This document shows, one piece after another, positions 22,236-36,658 of a DNA stretch of 64,000 bases. This DNA comes from Rallus limicola (Eukaryota > Chordata > Aves > Gruiformes > Rallidae): NCBI GenBank assembly GCA_022605955.1, contig JAKCOZ010000594.1:52312-116311 (forward strand), in the 5' to 3' direction. The number at the start of each line of letters is the position of its first letter. Position 1 is the first letter of the stretch. Made by a program: the position numbers and the translations under genes. The notes beneath the pieces are model-generated. The model worked only from the letters and a program-made list of their open reading frames with translations. It ran no database searches and had not been told where the DNA came from.

Positions 22236-25200
22236 TCAGGCAAAGGAAAAGGCTGAGAGCCAAAGTGACAGGGTCTGCTTGTGTGTCCTGTTAGGAGGTT
22301 TCAGACAAGCTATGCCTTTCATGCCTAGCTTCTTTACTTTGGGAGTTATTGCTGGACGTTTAGCATGTTTTGAACTGCAGTCTGCTAGGGCCGAGAAAAG
22401 CACCGTAGGAGGTTCCAGGCATGTTCCCTCTTTCCAGGCAAAGGAAAAGGCTGAGAGCCAAAGTGACAGGGTCTGCTTGTGTGTCCTGTTAGGAGGTTTC
22501 AGACAAGCTATGCCTTTCAGTCCTAGCTTCTTTACTTTGGGAGTTATTGCTGGACGTTTAGCATGTTTTGAACTGCAGTCTGCTAGGGCCGAGAAAAGCA
22601 CCGTAGTAGGTAGCAGGTATGTTCCCTCTTTCCAGGCAAAGGAAAAGGCTGAGAGCCAAAGTAACAGGGTCTGCTTGTGTGTCCTGTTAGGAGGTTTCAG
22701 ACAAGCTATGCCTTTCAGTCCTAGCTTCTTTACTTTGGGAGTTATTGCTGGACGTTTAGCATGTTTTGAACTGCAGTCTGCTAGGGCCGAGAAAAGCACC
22801 GTAGTAGGTAGCAGGTATGTTCCTTCTTTCCAGGCAAAGGAAAAGGCTGAGAGCCAAAGTGACAGGGTCTGCTTGTGTGTCCTGTTAGGAGGTTTCAGAC
22901 AAGCTATGCCTTTCAGTCCTAGCTTCTTTACTTTGGGAGTTATTGCTGGACGTTTAGCATGTTTTGAACTGCAGTCTGCTAGGGCCGAGAAAAGCACCGT
23001 AGGAGGTTCCAGGCATGTTCCCTCTTTCCAGGCAAAGGAAAAGGCTGAGAGCCAAAGTGACAGGGTCTGCTTGTGTGTCCTGTTAGGAGGTTTCAGACAA
23101 GCTATGCCTTTCAGGCCTAGCTTCTTTACTTTGGGAGTTATTGCTGGACGTTTAGCATGTTTTGAACTGCAGTCTGCTAGGGCCGAGAAAAGCACCGTAG
23201 GAGGTTCCAGGCATGTTCCCTCTTTCCAGGTAAAGGAAAAGGCTGAGAGCCAAAGTGACAGGGTCTGCTTGTGTGTCCTGTTAGGAGGTTTCAGACAAGC
23301 TATGCCTTTCATGCCTAGCTTCTTTACTTTGGGAGTTATTGCTGGACGTTTAGCATGTTTTGAACTGCAGTCTGCTAGGGCCGAGAAAAGCACCGTAGGA
23401 GGTTCCAGGCATGTTCCCTCTTTTCAGGCAAAGGAAAAGGCTGAGAGCCAAAGTGACAGGGTCTGCTTGTGTGTCCTGTTAGGAGGTTTCAGACAAGCTA
23501 TGCCTTTCAGTCCTAGCTTCTTTACTTTGGGAGTTATTGCTGGACGTTTAGCATGTTTTGAACTGCAGTCTGCTAGGGCCGAGAAAAGCACTGTAGGAGG
23601 TAGCAGGTATGTTTCTTCTTTCCAGGCAAAGGAAAAGGCTGAGAGCCAAAGTGACAGGGTCTGCTTGTGTGTCCTGTTAGGAGGTTTCAGACAAGCTATG
23701 CCTTTCAGTCCTAGCTTCTTTACTTTGGGAGTTATTGCTGGACGTTTAGCATGTTTTGAACTGCAGTCTGCTAGGGCCGAGAAAAGCACCGTAGGAGGTT
23801 CCAGGCATGTTCCCTCTTTCCAGGCAAAGGAAAAGGCTGAGAGCCAAAGTGACAGGGTCTGCTTGTGTGTCCTGTTAGGAGGTTTCAGACAAGCTATGCC
23901 TTTCATGCCTAGCTTCTTTACTTTGGGAGTTATTGCTGGACGTTTAGCATGTTTTGAACTGCAGTCTGCTAGGGCCGAGAAAAGCACCGTAGGAGGTAGC
24001 AGGTATGTTCCTTCTTTCCAGGCAAAGGAAAAGGCTGAGAGCCAAAGTGACAGGGTCTGCTTGTGTGTCCTGTTAGGAGGTTTCAGACAAGCTATGCCTT
24101 TCAGTCCTAGCTTCTTTACTTTGGGAGTTATTGCTGGACGTTTAGCATGTTTTGAACTGCAGTCTGCTAGGGCCGAGAAAAGCACCGTAGGAGGTTCCAG
24201 GCATGTTCCCTCTTTCCAGGCAAAGGAAAAGGCTGAGAGCCAAAGTGACAGGGTCTGCTTGTGTGTCCTGTTAGGAGGTTTCAGACAAGCTATGCCTTTC
24301 AGTCCTAGCTTCTTTACTTTGGGAGTTATTGCTGGACGTTTAGCATGTTTTGAACTGCAGTCTGCTAGGGCCGAGAAAAGCACCGTAGGAGGTTCCAGGC
24401 ATGTTCCCTCTTTCCAGGCAAAGGAAAAGGCTGAGAGCCAAAGTGACAGGGTCTGCTTGTGTGTCCTGTTAGGAGGTTTCAGACAAGCTATGCCTTTCAG
24501 TCCTAGCTTCTTTACTTTGGGAGTTATTGCTGGACGTTTAGCATGTTTTGAACTGCAGTCTGCTAGGGCCGAGAAAAGCACCGTAGGAGGTTCCAGGCAT
24601 GTTCCCTCTTTCCAGGCAAAGGAAAAGGCTGAGAGCCAAAGTGACAGGGTCTGCTTGTGTGTCCTGTTAGGAGGTTTCAGACAAGCTATGCCTTTCATGC
24701 CTAGCTTCTTTACTTTGGGAGTTATTGCTGGACGTTTAGCATGTTTTGAACTGCAGTCTGCTAGGGCCGAGAAAAGCACCGTAGGAGGTTCCAGGCATGT
24801 TCCCTCTTTCCAGGCAAAGGAAAAGGCTGAGAGCCAAAGTGACAGGGTCTGCTTGTGTGTCCTGTTAGGAGGTTTCAGACAAGCTATGCCTTTCAGCCCT
24901 AGCTTCTTTACTTTGGGAGTTATTGCTGGACGTTTAGCATGTTTTGAACTGCAGTCTGCTAGGGCCGAGAAAAGCACCGTAGGAGGTTCCAGGCATGTTC
25001 CCTCTTTCCAGGCAAAGGAAAAGGCTGAGAGCCAAAGTGACAGGGTCTGCTTGTGTGTCCTGTTAGGAGGTTTCAGACAAGCTATGCCTTTCAGTCCTAG
25101 CTTCTTTACTTTGGGAGTTATTGCTGGACGTTTAGCATGTTTTGAACTGCAGTCTGCTAGGGCCGAGAAAAGCACTGTAGGAGGTAGCAGGTATGTTTCT

Positions 25201-27302
25201 TCTTTCCAGGCAAAGGAAAAGGCTGAGAGCCAAAGTGACAGGGTCTGCTTGTGTGTCCTGTTAGGAGGTTTCAGACAAGCTATGCCTTTCAGTCCTAGTT
25301 TCTTTACTTTGGGAGTTATTGCTGGACGTTTAGCATGTTTTGAACTGCAGTCTGCTAGGGCCGAGAAAAGCACCGTAGGAGGTTCCAGGCATGTTCCCTC
25401 TTTCCAGGCAAAGGAAAAGGCTGAGAGCCAAAGTGACAGGGTCTGCTTGTGTGTCCTGTTAGGAGGTTTCAGACAAGCTATGCCTTTCATGCCTAGCTTC
25501 TTTACTTTGGGAGTTATTGCTGGACGTTTAGCATGTTTTGAACTGCAGTCTGCTAGGGCCGAGAAAAGCACCGTAGGAGGTTCCAGGCATGTTCCCTCTT
25601 TCCAGGCAAAGGAAAAGGCTGAGAGCCAAAGCGACAGGGTCTGCTTGTGTGTCCTGTTAGGAGGTTTCAGACAAGCTATGCCTTTCATGCCTAGCTTCTT
25701 TACTTTGGGAGTTATTGCTGGACGTTTAGCATGTTTTGAACTGCAGTCTGCTAGGGCCGAGAAAAGCACCGTAGGAGGTTCCAGGCATGTTCCCTCTTTC
25801 CAGGCAAAGGAAAAGGCTGAGAGCCAAAGTGACAGGGTCTGCTTGTGTGTCCTGTTAGGAGGTTTCAGACAAGCTATGCCTTTCAGTCCTAGCTTCTTGA
25901 CTTTGGGAGTTATTGCTGGACGTTTAGCATGTTTTGAACTGCAGTCTGCTAGGGCCGAGAAAAGCACCGTAGGAGGTTCCAGGCATGTTCCCTCTTTCCA
26001 GGCAAAGGAAAAGGCTGAGAGCCAAAGTGACAGGGTCTGCTTGTGTGTCCTGTTAGGAGGTTTCAGACAAGCTATGCCTTTCCGTCCTAGCTTCTTTACT
26101 TTGGGAGTTATTGCTGGACGTTTAGCATGTTTTGAACTGCAGTCTGCTAGGGCCGAGAAAAGCACCGTAGGAGGTTCCAGGCATGTTCCCTCTTTCCAGG
26201 CAAAGGAAAAGGCTGAGAGCCAAAGTGACAGGGTCTGCTTGTGTGTCCTGTTAGGAGGTTTCAGACAAGCTATGCCTTTCAGTCCTAGCTTCTTTACTTT
26301 GGGAGTTATTGCTGGACGTTTAGCATGTTTTGAACTGTAGTCTGCTAGGGCCGAGAAAAGCACCGTAGGAGGTTCCAGGCATGTTCCCTCTTTCCAGGCA
26401 AAGGAAAAGGCTGAGAGCCAAAGTGACAGGGTCTGCTTGTGTGTCCTGTTAGGAGGTTTCAGACAAGCTATGCCTTTCATGCCTAGCTTCTTTACTTTGG
26501 GAGTTATTGCTGGACGTTTAGCATGTTTTGAACTGCAGTCTGCTAGGGCCGAGAAAAGCACCGTAGGAGGTTCCAGGCATGTTCCCTCTTTCCAGGCAAA
26601 GGAAAAGGCTGAGAGCCAAAGTGACAGGGTCTGCTTGTGTGTCCTGTTAGGAGGTTTCAGACAAGCTATGCCTTTCAGTCCTAGCTTCTTTACTTTGGGA
26701 GTTATTGCTGGACGTTTAGCATGTTTTGAACTGCAGTCTGCTAGGGCCGAGAAAAGCACCGTAGGAGGTTCCAGGCATGTTCCCTCTTTCCAGGCAAAGG
26801 AAAAGGCTGAGAGCCAAAGTGACAGGGTCTGCTTGTGTGTCCTGTTAGGAGGTTTCAGACAAGCTATGCCTTTCAGTCCTAGCTTCTTTACTTTGGGAGT
26901 TATTGCTGGACGTTTAGCATGTTTTGAACTGCAGTCTGCTAGGGCCGAGAAAAGCACCGTAGGAGCTTCCAGGCATGTTCCCTCTTTCCAGGCAAAGGAA
27001 AAGGCTGAGAGCCAAAGTGACAGGGTCTGCTTGTGTGTCCTGTTAGGAGGTTTCAGACAAGCTATGCCTTTCAGTCCTAGCTTCTTTACTTTGGGAGTTA
27101 TTGCTGGACGTTTAGCATGTTTTGAACTGCAGTCTGCTAGGGCCGAGAAAAGCACCGTAGGAGGTAGCAGGTATGTTCCTTCTTTCCAGGCAAAGGAAAA
27201 GGCTGAGAGCCAAAGTGACAGGGTCTGCTTGTGTGTCCTGTTAGGAGGTTTCAGACAAGCTATGCCTTTCCGTCCTAGCTTCTTTACTTTGGGAGTTATT
27301 GT
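22236..27302 (+). repeat. Compound higher-order repeat, copy 2
   Basis: This is the partner of the block beginning at 13,722, with the same ordered run of rare markers (CTTTTCAGG, two GTAGTAGG monomers, AAAGTAACAGG, GAACTGTAG, a GGAGCTTCC monomer, and TTTCCGTCC with ATTGTTGG). Whole-monomer rearrangements distinguish it. The CTTCTTGACTTTGG monomer is 46 monomers from its counterpart (16,791 against 25,899), and one type B monomer is inserted near 27.1-27.2 kb. A private G-to-A change gives CCAGGTAAAGG near 23,230. Confidence 0.78.
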
Positions 27303-30300
27303 TGGACGTTTAGCATGTTTTGAACTGCAGTCTGCTAGGGCCGAGAAAAGCACCGTAGGAGGTTCCAGGCATGTTCCCTCTTTCCAGGCAAAGGAAAAGG
27401 CTGAGAGCCAAAGTGACAGGGTCTGCTTGTGTGTCCTGTTAGGAGGTTTCAGACAAGCTATGCCTTTCATGCCTAGCTTCTTTACTTTGGGAGTTATTGC
27501 TGGACGTTTAGCATGTTTTGAACTGCAGTCTGCTAGGGCCGAGAAAAGCACTGTAGGAGGTAGCAGGTATGTTCCTTCTTTCCAGGCAAAGGAAAAGGCT
27601 GAGAGCCAAAGTGACAGGGTCTGCTTGTGTGTCCTGTTAGGAGGTTTCAGACAAGCTATGCCTTTCAGTCCTAGCTTCTTTACTTTGGGAGTTATTGCTG
27701 GAAGTTTAGCATGTTTTGAACTGCAGTCTGCTAGGGCCGAGAAAAGCACCGTAGGAGGTTCCAGGCATGTTCCCTCTTTCCAGGCAAAGGAAAAGGCTGA
27801 GAGCCAAAGTGACAGGGTCTGCTTGTGTGTCCTGTTAGGAGGATTCAGACAAGCTATGCCTTTCATGCCTAGCTTCTTTACTTTGGGAGTTATTGCTGGA
27901 CGTTTAGCATGTTTTGAACTGCAGTCTGCTAGGGCCGAGAAAAGCACCGTAGGAGGTTCCAGGCATGTTCCCTCTTTCCAGGCAAAGGAAAAGGCTGAGA
28001 GCCAAAGTGACAGGGTCTGCTTGTGTGTCCTGTTAGGAGGTTTCAGACAAGCTATGCCTTTCAGTCCTAGCTTCTTTACTTTGGGAGTTATTGCTGGACG
28101 TTTAGCATGTTTTGAACTGCAGTCTGCTAGGGCCGAGAAAAGCACCGTAGGAGGTTCCAGGCATGTTCCCTCTTTCCAGGCAAAGGAAAAGGCTGAGAGC
28201 CAAAGTGACAGGGTCTGCTTGTGTGTCCTGTTAGGAGGTTTCAGACAAGCTATGCCTTTCAGTCCTAGCTTCTTTACTTTGGGAGTTATTGCTGGACGTT
28301 TAGCATGTTTTGAACTGCAGTCTGCTAGGGCCGAGAAAAGCACCGTAGGAGGTTCCAGGCATGTTCCCTCTTTCCAGGCAAAGGAAAAGGCTGAGAGCCA
28401 AAGTGACAGGGTCTGCTTGTGTGTCCTGTTAGGAGGTTTCAGACAAGCTATGCCTTTCAGTCCTAGCTTCTTTACTTTGGGAGTTATTGCTGGACGTTTA
28501 GCATGTTTTGAACTGCAGTCTGCTAGGGCCGAGAAAAGCACCGTAGGAGGTTCCAGGCATGTTCCCTCTTTCCAGGCAAAGGAAAAGGCTGAGAGCCAAA
28601 GTGACAGGGTCTGCTTGTGTGTCCTGTTAGGAGGTTTCAGACAAGCTATGCCTTTCAGTCCTAGCTTCTTTACTTTGGGAGTTATTGCTGGACGTTTAGC
28701 ATGTTTTGAACTGCAGTCTGCTAGGGCCGAGAAAAGCACCGTAGGAGGTTCCAGGCATGTTCCCTCTTTCCAGGCAAAGGAAAAGGCTGAGAGCCAAAGT
28801 GACAGGGTCTGCTTGTGTGTCCTGTTAGGAGGTTTCAGACAAGCTATGCCTTTCAGTCCTAGCTTCTTTACTTTGGGAGTTATTGCTGGACGTTTAGCAT
28901 GTTTTGAACTGCAGTCTGCTAGGGCCGAGAAAAGCACCGTAGGAGGTTCCAGGCATGTTCCCTCTTTCCAGGCAAAGGAAAAGGCTGAGAGCCAAAGTGA
29001 CAGGGTCTGCTTGTGTGTCCTGTTAGGAGGTTTCAGACAAGCTATGCCTTTCATGCCTAGCTTCTTTACTTTGGGAGTTATTGCTGGACGTTTAGCATGT
29101 TTTGAACTGCAGTCTGCTAGGGCCGAGAAAAGCACTGTAGGAGGTAGCAGGTATGTTCCCTCTTTCCAGACAAAGGAAAAGGCTGAGAGCCAAAGTGACA
29201 GGGTCTGCTTGTGTGTCCTGTTAGGAGGTTTCAGACAAGCTATGCCTTTCAGTCCTAGCTTCTTTACTTTGGGAGTTATTGCTGGACGTTTAGCATGTTT
29301 TGAACTGCAGTCTGCTAGGGCCGAGAAAAGCACCGTAGGAGGTTCCAGGCATGTTCCCTCTTTCCAGGCAAAGGAAAAGGCTGAGAGCCAAAGTGACAGG
29401 GTCTGCTTGTGTGTCCTGTTAGGAGGTTTCAGACAAGCTATGCCTTTCATGCCTAGCTTCTTTACTTTGGGAGTTATTGCTGGACGTTTAGCATGTTTTG
29501 AACTGCAGTCTGCTAGGGCCGAGAAAAGCACCGTAGGAGGTTCCAGGCATGTTCCCTCTTTCCAGGCAAAGGAAAAGGCTGAGAGCCAAAGTGACAGGGT
29601 CTGCTTGTGTGTCCTGTTAGGAGGTTTCAGACAAGCTATGCCTTTCAGTCCTAGCTTCTTTACTTTGGGAGTTATTGCTGGACGTTTAGCATGTTTTGAA
29701 CTGCAGTCTGCTAGGGCCGAGAAAAGCACCGTAGGAGGTTCCAGGCATGTTCCCTCTTTCCAGGCAAAGGAAAAGGCTGAGAGCCAAAGTGACAGGGTCT
29801 GCTTGTGTGTCCTGTTAGGAGGTTTCAGACAAGCTATGCCTTTCATGCCTAGCTTCTTTACTTTGGGAGTTATTGCTGGACGTTTAGCATGTTTTGAACT
29901 GCAGTCTGCTAGGGCCGAGAAAAGCACCGTAGGAGGTTGTAGGTATGTTCCCTCTTTCCAGGCAAAGGAAAAGGCTGAGAGCCAAAGTGACAGGGTCTGC
30001 TTGTGTGTCCTGTTAGGAGGTTTCAGACAAGCTATGCCTTTCATGCCTAGCTTCTTTACTTTGGGAGTTATTGCTGGACGTTTAGCATGTTTTGAACTGC
30101 AGTCTGCTAGGGCCGAGAAAAGCACCGTAGGAGGTTCCAGGCATGTTCCCTCTTTCCAGGCAAAGGAAAAGGCTGAGAGCCAAAGTGACAGGGTCTGCTT
30201 GTGTGTCCTGTTAGGAGGTTTCAGACAAGCTATGCCTTTCATGCCTAGCTTCTTTACTTTGGGAGTTATTGCTGGACGTTTAGCATGTTTTGAACTGCAG

Positions 30301-33300
30301 TCTGCTAGGGCCGAGAAAAGCACCGTAGGAGGTTCCAGGCATGTTCCCTCTTTCCAGGCAAAGGAAAAGGCTGAGAGCCAAAGTGACAGGGTCTGCTTGT
30401 GTGTCCTGTTAGGAGGTTTCAGACAAGCTATGCCTTTCATGCCTAGCTTCTTTACTTTGGGAGTTATTGCTGGACGTTTAGCATGTTTTGAACTGCAGTC
30501 TGCTAGGGCCGAGAAAAGCACCGTAGGAGGTAGTAGGTATGTTCCCTCTTTCCAGGCAAAGGAAAAGGCTGAGAGCCAAAGTGACAGGGTCTGCTTGTGT
30601 GTCCTGTTAGGAGGTTTCAGACAAGCTATGCCTTTCATGCCTAGCTTCTTTACTTTGGGAGTTATTGCTGGACGTTTAGCATGTTTTGAACTGCAGTCTG
30701 CTAGGGCCGAGAAAAGCACCGTAGGAGGTTCCAGGCATGTTCCCTCTTTCCAGGCAAAGGAAAAGGCTGAGAGCCAAAGTGACAGGGTCTGCTTGTGTGT
30801 CCTGTTAGGAGGTTTCAGACAAGCTATGCCTTTCATGCCTAGCTTCTTTACTTTGGGAGTTATTGCTGGACGTTTAGCATGTTTTGAACTGCAGTCTGCT
30901 AGGGCCGAGAAAAGCACCGTAGGAGGTTCCAGGCATGTTCCCTCTTTCCAGGCAAAGGAAAAGGCTGAGAGCCAAAGTGACAGGGTCTGCTTGTGTGTCC
31001 TGTTAGGAGGTTTCAGACAAGCTATGCCTTTCAGTCCTAGCTTCTTTACTTTGGGAGTTATTGCTGGACGTTTAGCATGTTTTGAACTGCAGTCTGCTAG
31101 GGCCGAGAAAAGCACCGTAGGAGGTTCCAGGCATGTTCCCTCTTTCCAGGCAAAGGAAAAGGCTGAGAGCCAAAGTGACAGGGTCTGCTTGTGTGTCCTG
31201 TTAGGAGGTTTCAGACAAGCTATGCCTTTCAGTCCTAGCTTCTTTACTTTGGGAGTTATTGCTGGACGTTTAGCATGTTTTGAACTGCAGTCTGCTAGGG
31301 CCGAGAAAAGCACCGTAGGAGGTTCCAGGCATGTTCCCTCTTTCCAGGCAAAGGAAAAGGCTGAGAGCCAAAGTGACAGGGTCTGCTTGTGTGTCCTGTT
31401 AGGAGGTTTCAGACAAGCTATGCCTTTCAGTCCTAGCTTCTTTACTTTGGGAGTTATTGCTGGACGTTTAGCATGTTTTGAACTGCAGTCTGCTAGGGCC
31501 GAGAAAAGCACCGTAGGAGGTTCCAGGCATGTTCCCTCTTTCCAGGCAAAGGAAAAGGCTGAGAGCCAAAGTGACAGGGTCTGCTTGTGTGTCCTGTTAG
31601 GAGGTTTCAGACAAGCTATGCCTTTCATGCCTAGCTTCTTTACTTTGGGAGTTATTGCTGGACGTTTAGCATGTTTTGAACTGCAGTCTGCTAGGGCCGA
31701 GAAAAGCACTGTAGGATGTAGTAGGTATGTTCCCTCTTTCCAGGCAAAGGAAAAGGCTGAGAGCCAAAGTGACAGGGTCTGCTTGTGTGTCCTGTTAGGA
31801 GGTTTCAGACAAGCTATGCCTTTCAGTCCTAGCTTCTTTACTTTGGGAGTTATTGCTGGACGTTTAGCATGTTTTGAACTGCAGTCTGCTAGGGCCGAGA
31901 AAAGCACCGTAGGAGGTTCCAGGCATGTTCCCTCTTTCCAGGCAAAGGAAAAGGCTGAGAGCCAAAGTGACAGGGTCTGCTTGTGTGTCCTGTTAGGAGG
32001 TTTCAGACAAGCTATGCCTTTCAGTCCTAGCTTCTTTACTTTGGGAGTTATTGCTGGACGTTTAGCATGTTTTGAACTGCAGTCTGCTAGGGCCGAGAAA
32101 AGCACCGTAGGAGCTTCCAGGCATGTTCCCTCTTTCCAGGCAAAGGAAAAGGCTGAGAGCCAAAGTGACAGGGTCTGCTTGTGTGTCCTGTTAGGAGGTT
32201 TCAGACAAGCTATGCCTTTCATGCCTAGCTTCTTTACTTTGGGAGTTATTGCTGGACGTTTAGCATGTTTTGAACTGCAGTCTGCTAGGGCCGAGAAAAG
32301 CACCGTAGTAGGTAGCAGGTATGTTCCTTCTTTCCAGGCAAAGGAAAAGGCTGAGAGCCAAAGTGACAGGGTCTGCTTGTGTGTCCTGTTAGGAGGTTTC
32401 AGACAAGCTATGCCTTTCAGTCCTAGCTTCTTTACTTTGGGAGTTATTGCTGGACGTTTAGCATGTTTTGAACTGCAGTCTGCTAGGGCCGAGAAAAGCA
32501 CTGTAGGAGGTAGCAGGTATGTTCCTTCTTTCCAGGCAAAGGAAAAGGCTGAGAGCCAAAGTGACAGGGTCTGCTTGTGTGTCCTGTTAGGAGGTTTCAG
32601 ACAAGCTATGCCTTTCAGTCCTAGCTTCTTTACTTTGGGAGTTATTGCTGGACGTTTAGCATGTTTTGAACTGCAGTCTGCTAGGGCCGAGAAAAGCACC
32701 GTAGGAGGTTCCAGGCATGTTCCCTCTTTCCAGGCAAAGGAAAAGGCTGAGAGCCAAAGTGACAGGGTCTGCTTGTGTGTCCTGTTAGGAGGTTTCAGAC
32801 AAGCTATGCCTTTCATGCCTAGCTTCTTTACTTTGGGAGTTATTGCTGGACGTTTAGCATGTTTTGAACTGCAGTCTGCTAGGGCCGAGAAAAGCACCGT
32901 AGGAGGTTCCAGGCATGTTCCCTCTTTCCAGGCAAAGGAAAAGGCTGAGAGCCAAAGTGACAGGGTCTGCTTGTGTGTCCTGTTAGGAGGTTTCAGACAA
33001 GCTATGCCTTTCAGTCCTAGCTTCTTTACTTTGGGAGTTATTGCTGGACGTTTAGCATGTTTTGAACTGCAGTCTGCTAGGGCCGAGAAAAGCACCGTAG
33101 GAGGTTCCAGGCATGTTCCCTCTTTCCAGGCAAAGGAAAAGGCTGAGAGCCAAAGTGACAGGGTCTGCTTGTGTGTCCTGTTAGGAGGTTTCAGACAAGC
33201 TATGCCTTTCAGTCCTAGCTTCTTTACTTTGGGAGTTATTGCTGGACGTTTAGCATGTTTTGAACTGCAGTCTGCTAGGGCCGAGAAAAGCACTGTAGGA

Positions 33301-36300
33301 GGTTCCAGGCATGTTCCCTCTTTCCAGGCAAAGGAAAAGGCTGAGAGCCAAAGTGACAGGGTCTGCTTGTGTGTCCTGTTAGGAGGTTTCAGACAAGCTA
33401 TGCCTTTCATGCCTAGCTTCTTTACTTTGGGAGTTATTGCTGGACGTTTAGCATGTTTTGAACTGCAGTCTGCTAGGGCCGAGAAAAGCACTGTAGGAGG
33501 TAGCAGGTATGTTCCTTCTTTCCAGGCAAAGGAAAAGGCTGAGAGCCAAAGTGACAGGGTCTGCTTGTGTGTCCTGTTAGGAGGTTTCAGACAAGCTATG
33601 CCTTTCAGTCCTAGCTTCTTTACTTTGGGAGTTATTGCTGGACGTTTAGCATGTTTTGAACTGCAGTCTGCTAGGGCCGAGAAAAGCACCGTAGGAGGTT
33701 CCAGGCATGTTCCCTCTTTCCAGGCAAAGGAAAAGGCTGAGAGCCAAAGTGACAGGGTCTGCTTGTGTGTCCTGTTAGGAGGTTTCAGACAAGCTATGCC
33801 TTTCAGTCCTAGCTTCTTTACTTTGGGAGTTATTGCTGGACGTTTAGCATGTTTTGAACTGCAGTCTGCTAGGGCCGAGAAAAGCACCGTAGGAGCTTCC
33901 AGGCATGTTCCCTCTTTCCAGGCAAAGGAAAAGGCTGAGAGCCAAAGTGACAGGGTCTGCTTGTGTGTCCTGTTAGGAGGTTTCAGACAAGCTATGCCTT
34001 TCATGCCTAGCTTCTTTACTTTGGGAGTTATTGCTGGACGTTTAGCATGTTTTGAACTGCAGTCTGCTAGGGCCGAGAAAAGCACCGTAGGAGGTTCCAG
34101 GCATGTTCCCTCTTTCCAGGCAAAGGAAAAGGCTGAGAGCCAAAGTGACAGGGTCTGCTTGTGTGTCCTGTTAGGAGGTTTCAGACAAGCTATGCCTTTC
34201 ATGCCTAGCTTCTTTACTTTGGGAGTTATTGCTGGACGTTTAGCATGTTTTGAACTGCAGTCTGCTAGGGCCGAGAAAAGCACCGTAGGAGGTTCCAGGC
34301 ATGTTCCCTCTTTCCAGGCAAAGGAAAAGGCTGAGAGCCAAAGTGACAGGGTCTGCTTGTGTGTCCTGTTAGGAGGTTTCAGACAAGCTATGCCTTTCAG
34401 TCCTAGCTTCTTTACTTTGGGAGTTATTGCTGGACGTTTAGCATGTTTTGAACTGCAGTCTGCTAGGGCCGAGAAAAGCACCGTAGGAGGTTCCAGGCAT
34501 GTTCCCTCTTTCCAGGCAAAGGAAAAGGCTGAGAGCCAAAGTGACAGGGTCTGCTTGTGTGTCCTCTTAGGAGGTTTCAGACAAGCTATGCCTTTCATGC
34601 CTAGCTTCTTTACTTTGGGAGTTATTGCTGGACGTTTAGCATGTTTTGAACTGCAGTCTGCTAGGGCCGAGAAAAGCACCGTAGGAGCTTCCAGGCATGT
34701 TCCCTCTTTCCAGGCAAAGGAAAAGGCTGAGAGCCAAAGTGACAGGGTCTGCTTGTGTGTCCTGTTAGGAGGTTTCAGACAAGCTATGCCTTTCAGTCCT
34801 AGCTTCTTTACTTTGGGAGTTATTGCTGGACGTTTAGCATGTTTTGAACTGCAGTCTGCTAGGGCCGAGAAAAGCACCGTAGGAGGTTCCAGGCATGTTC
34901 CCTCTTTCCAGGCAAAGGAAAAGGCTGAGAGCCAAAGTGACAGGGTCTGCTTGTGTGTCCTGTTAGGAGGTTTCAGACAAGCTATGCCTTTCAGTCCTAG
35001 CTTCTTTACTTTGGGAGTTATTGCTGGACGTTTAGCATGTTTTGAACTGCAGTCTGCTAGGGCCGAGAAAAGCACCGTAGGAGGTTCCAGGCATGTTCCC
35101 TCTTTCCAGGCAAAGGAAAAGGCTGAGAGCCAAAGTGACAGGGTCTGCTTGTGTGTCCTGTTAGGAGGTTTCAGACAAGCTATGCCTTTCAGTCCTAGCT
35201 TCTTTACTTTGGGAGTTATTGCTGGACGTTTAGCATGTTTTGAACTGCAGTCTGCTAGGGCCGAGAAAAGCATCGTAGGAGGTTCCAGGCATGTTCCCTC
35301 TTTCCAGGCAAAGGAAAAGGCTGAGAGCCAAAGTGACAGGGTCTGCTTGTGTGTCCTGTTAGGAGGTTTCAGACAAGCTATGCCTTTCATGCCTAGCTTC
35401 TTTACTTTGGGAGTTATTGCTGGACGTTTAGCATGTTTTGAACTGCAGTCTGCTAGGGCCGAGAAAAGCACCGTAGGAGGTTCCAGGCATGTTCCCTCTT
35501 TCCAGGCAAAGGAAAAGGCTGAGAGCCAAAGTGACAGGGTCTGCTTGTGTGTCCTGTTAGGAGGTTTCAGACAAGCTATGCCTTTCAGTCCTAGCTTCTT
35601 TACTTTGGGAGTTATTGCTGGACGTTTAGCATGTTTTGAACTGCAGTCTGCTAGGGCCGAGAAAAGCACCGTAGGAGGTTCCAGGCATGTTCCCTCTTTC
35701 CAGGCAAAGGAAAAGGCTGAGAGCCAAAGTGACAGGGTCTGCTTGTGTGTCCTGTTAGGAGGTTTCAGACAAGCTATGCCTTTCATGCCTAGCTTCTTTA
35801 CTTTGGGAGTTATTGCTGGACGTTTAGCATGTTTTGAACTGCAGTCTGCTAGGGCCGAGAAAAGCACTGTAGGAGGTAGCAGGTATGTTCCTTCTTTCCA
35901 GGCAAAGGAAAAGGCTGAGAGCCAAAGTGACAGGGTCTGCTTGTGTGTCCTGTTAGGAGGTTTCAGACAAGCTATGCCTTTCAGTCCTAGCTTCTTTACT
36001 TTGGGAGTTATTGCTGGACGTTTAGCATGTTTTGAACTGCAGTCTGCTAGGGCCGAGAAAAGCACCGTAGGAGGTTCCAGGCATGTTCCCTCTTTCCAGG
36101 CAAAGGAAAAGGCTGAGAGCCAAAGTGACAGGGTCTGCTTGTGTGTCCTGTTAGGAGGTTTCAGACAAGCTATGCCTTTCAGTCCTAGCTTCTTTACTTT
36201 GGGAGTTATTGCTGGACGTTTAGCATGTTTTGAACTGCAGTCTGCTAGGGCCGAGAAAAGCACCGTAGGAGGTTCCAGGCATGTTCCCTCTTTCCAGGCA

Positions 36301-36658
36301 AAGGAAAAGGCTGAGAGCCAAAGTGACAGGGTCTGCTTGTGTGTCCTGTTAGGAGGTTTCAGACAAGCTATGCCTTTCAGTCCTAGCTTCTTTACTTTGG
36401 GAGTTATTGCTGGACGTTTAGCATGTTTTGAACTGCAGTCTGCTAGGGCCGAGAAAAGCACCGTAGGAGGTTCCAGGCATGTTCCCTCTTTCCAGGCAAA
36501 GGAAAAGGCTGAGAGCCAAAGTGACAGGGTCTGCTTGTGTGTCCTGTTAGGAGGTTTCAGACAAGCTATGCCTTTCAGTCCTAGCTTCTTTACTTTGGGA
36601 GTTATTGCTGGACGTTTAGCATGTTTTGAACTGCAGTCTGCTAGGGCCGAGAAAAGCA

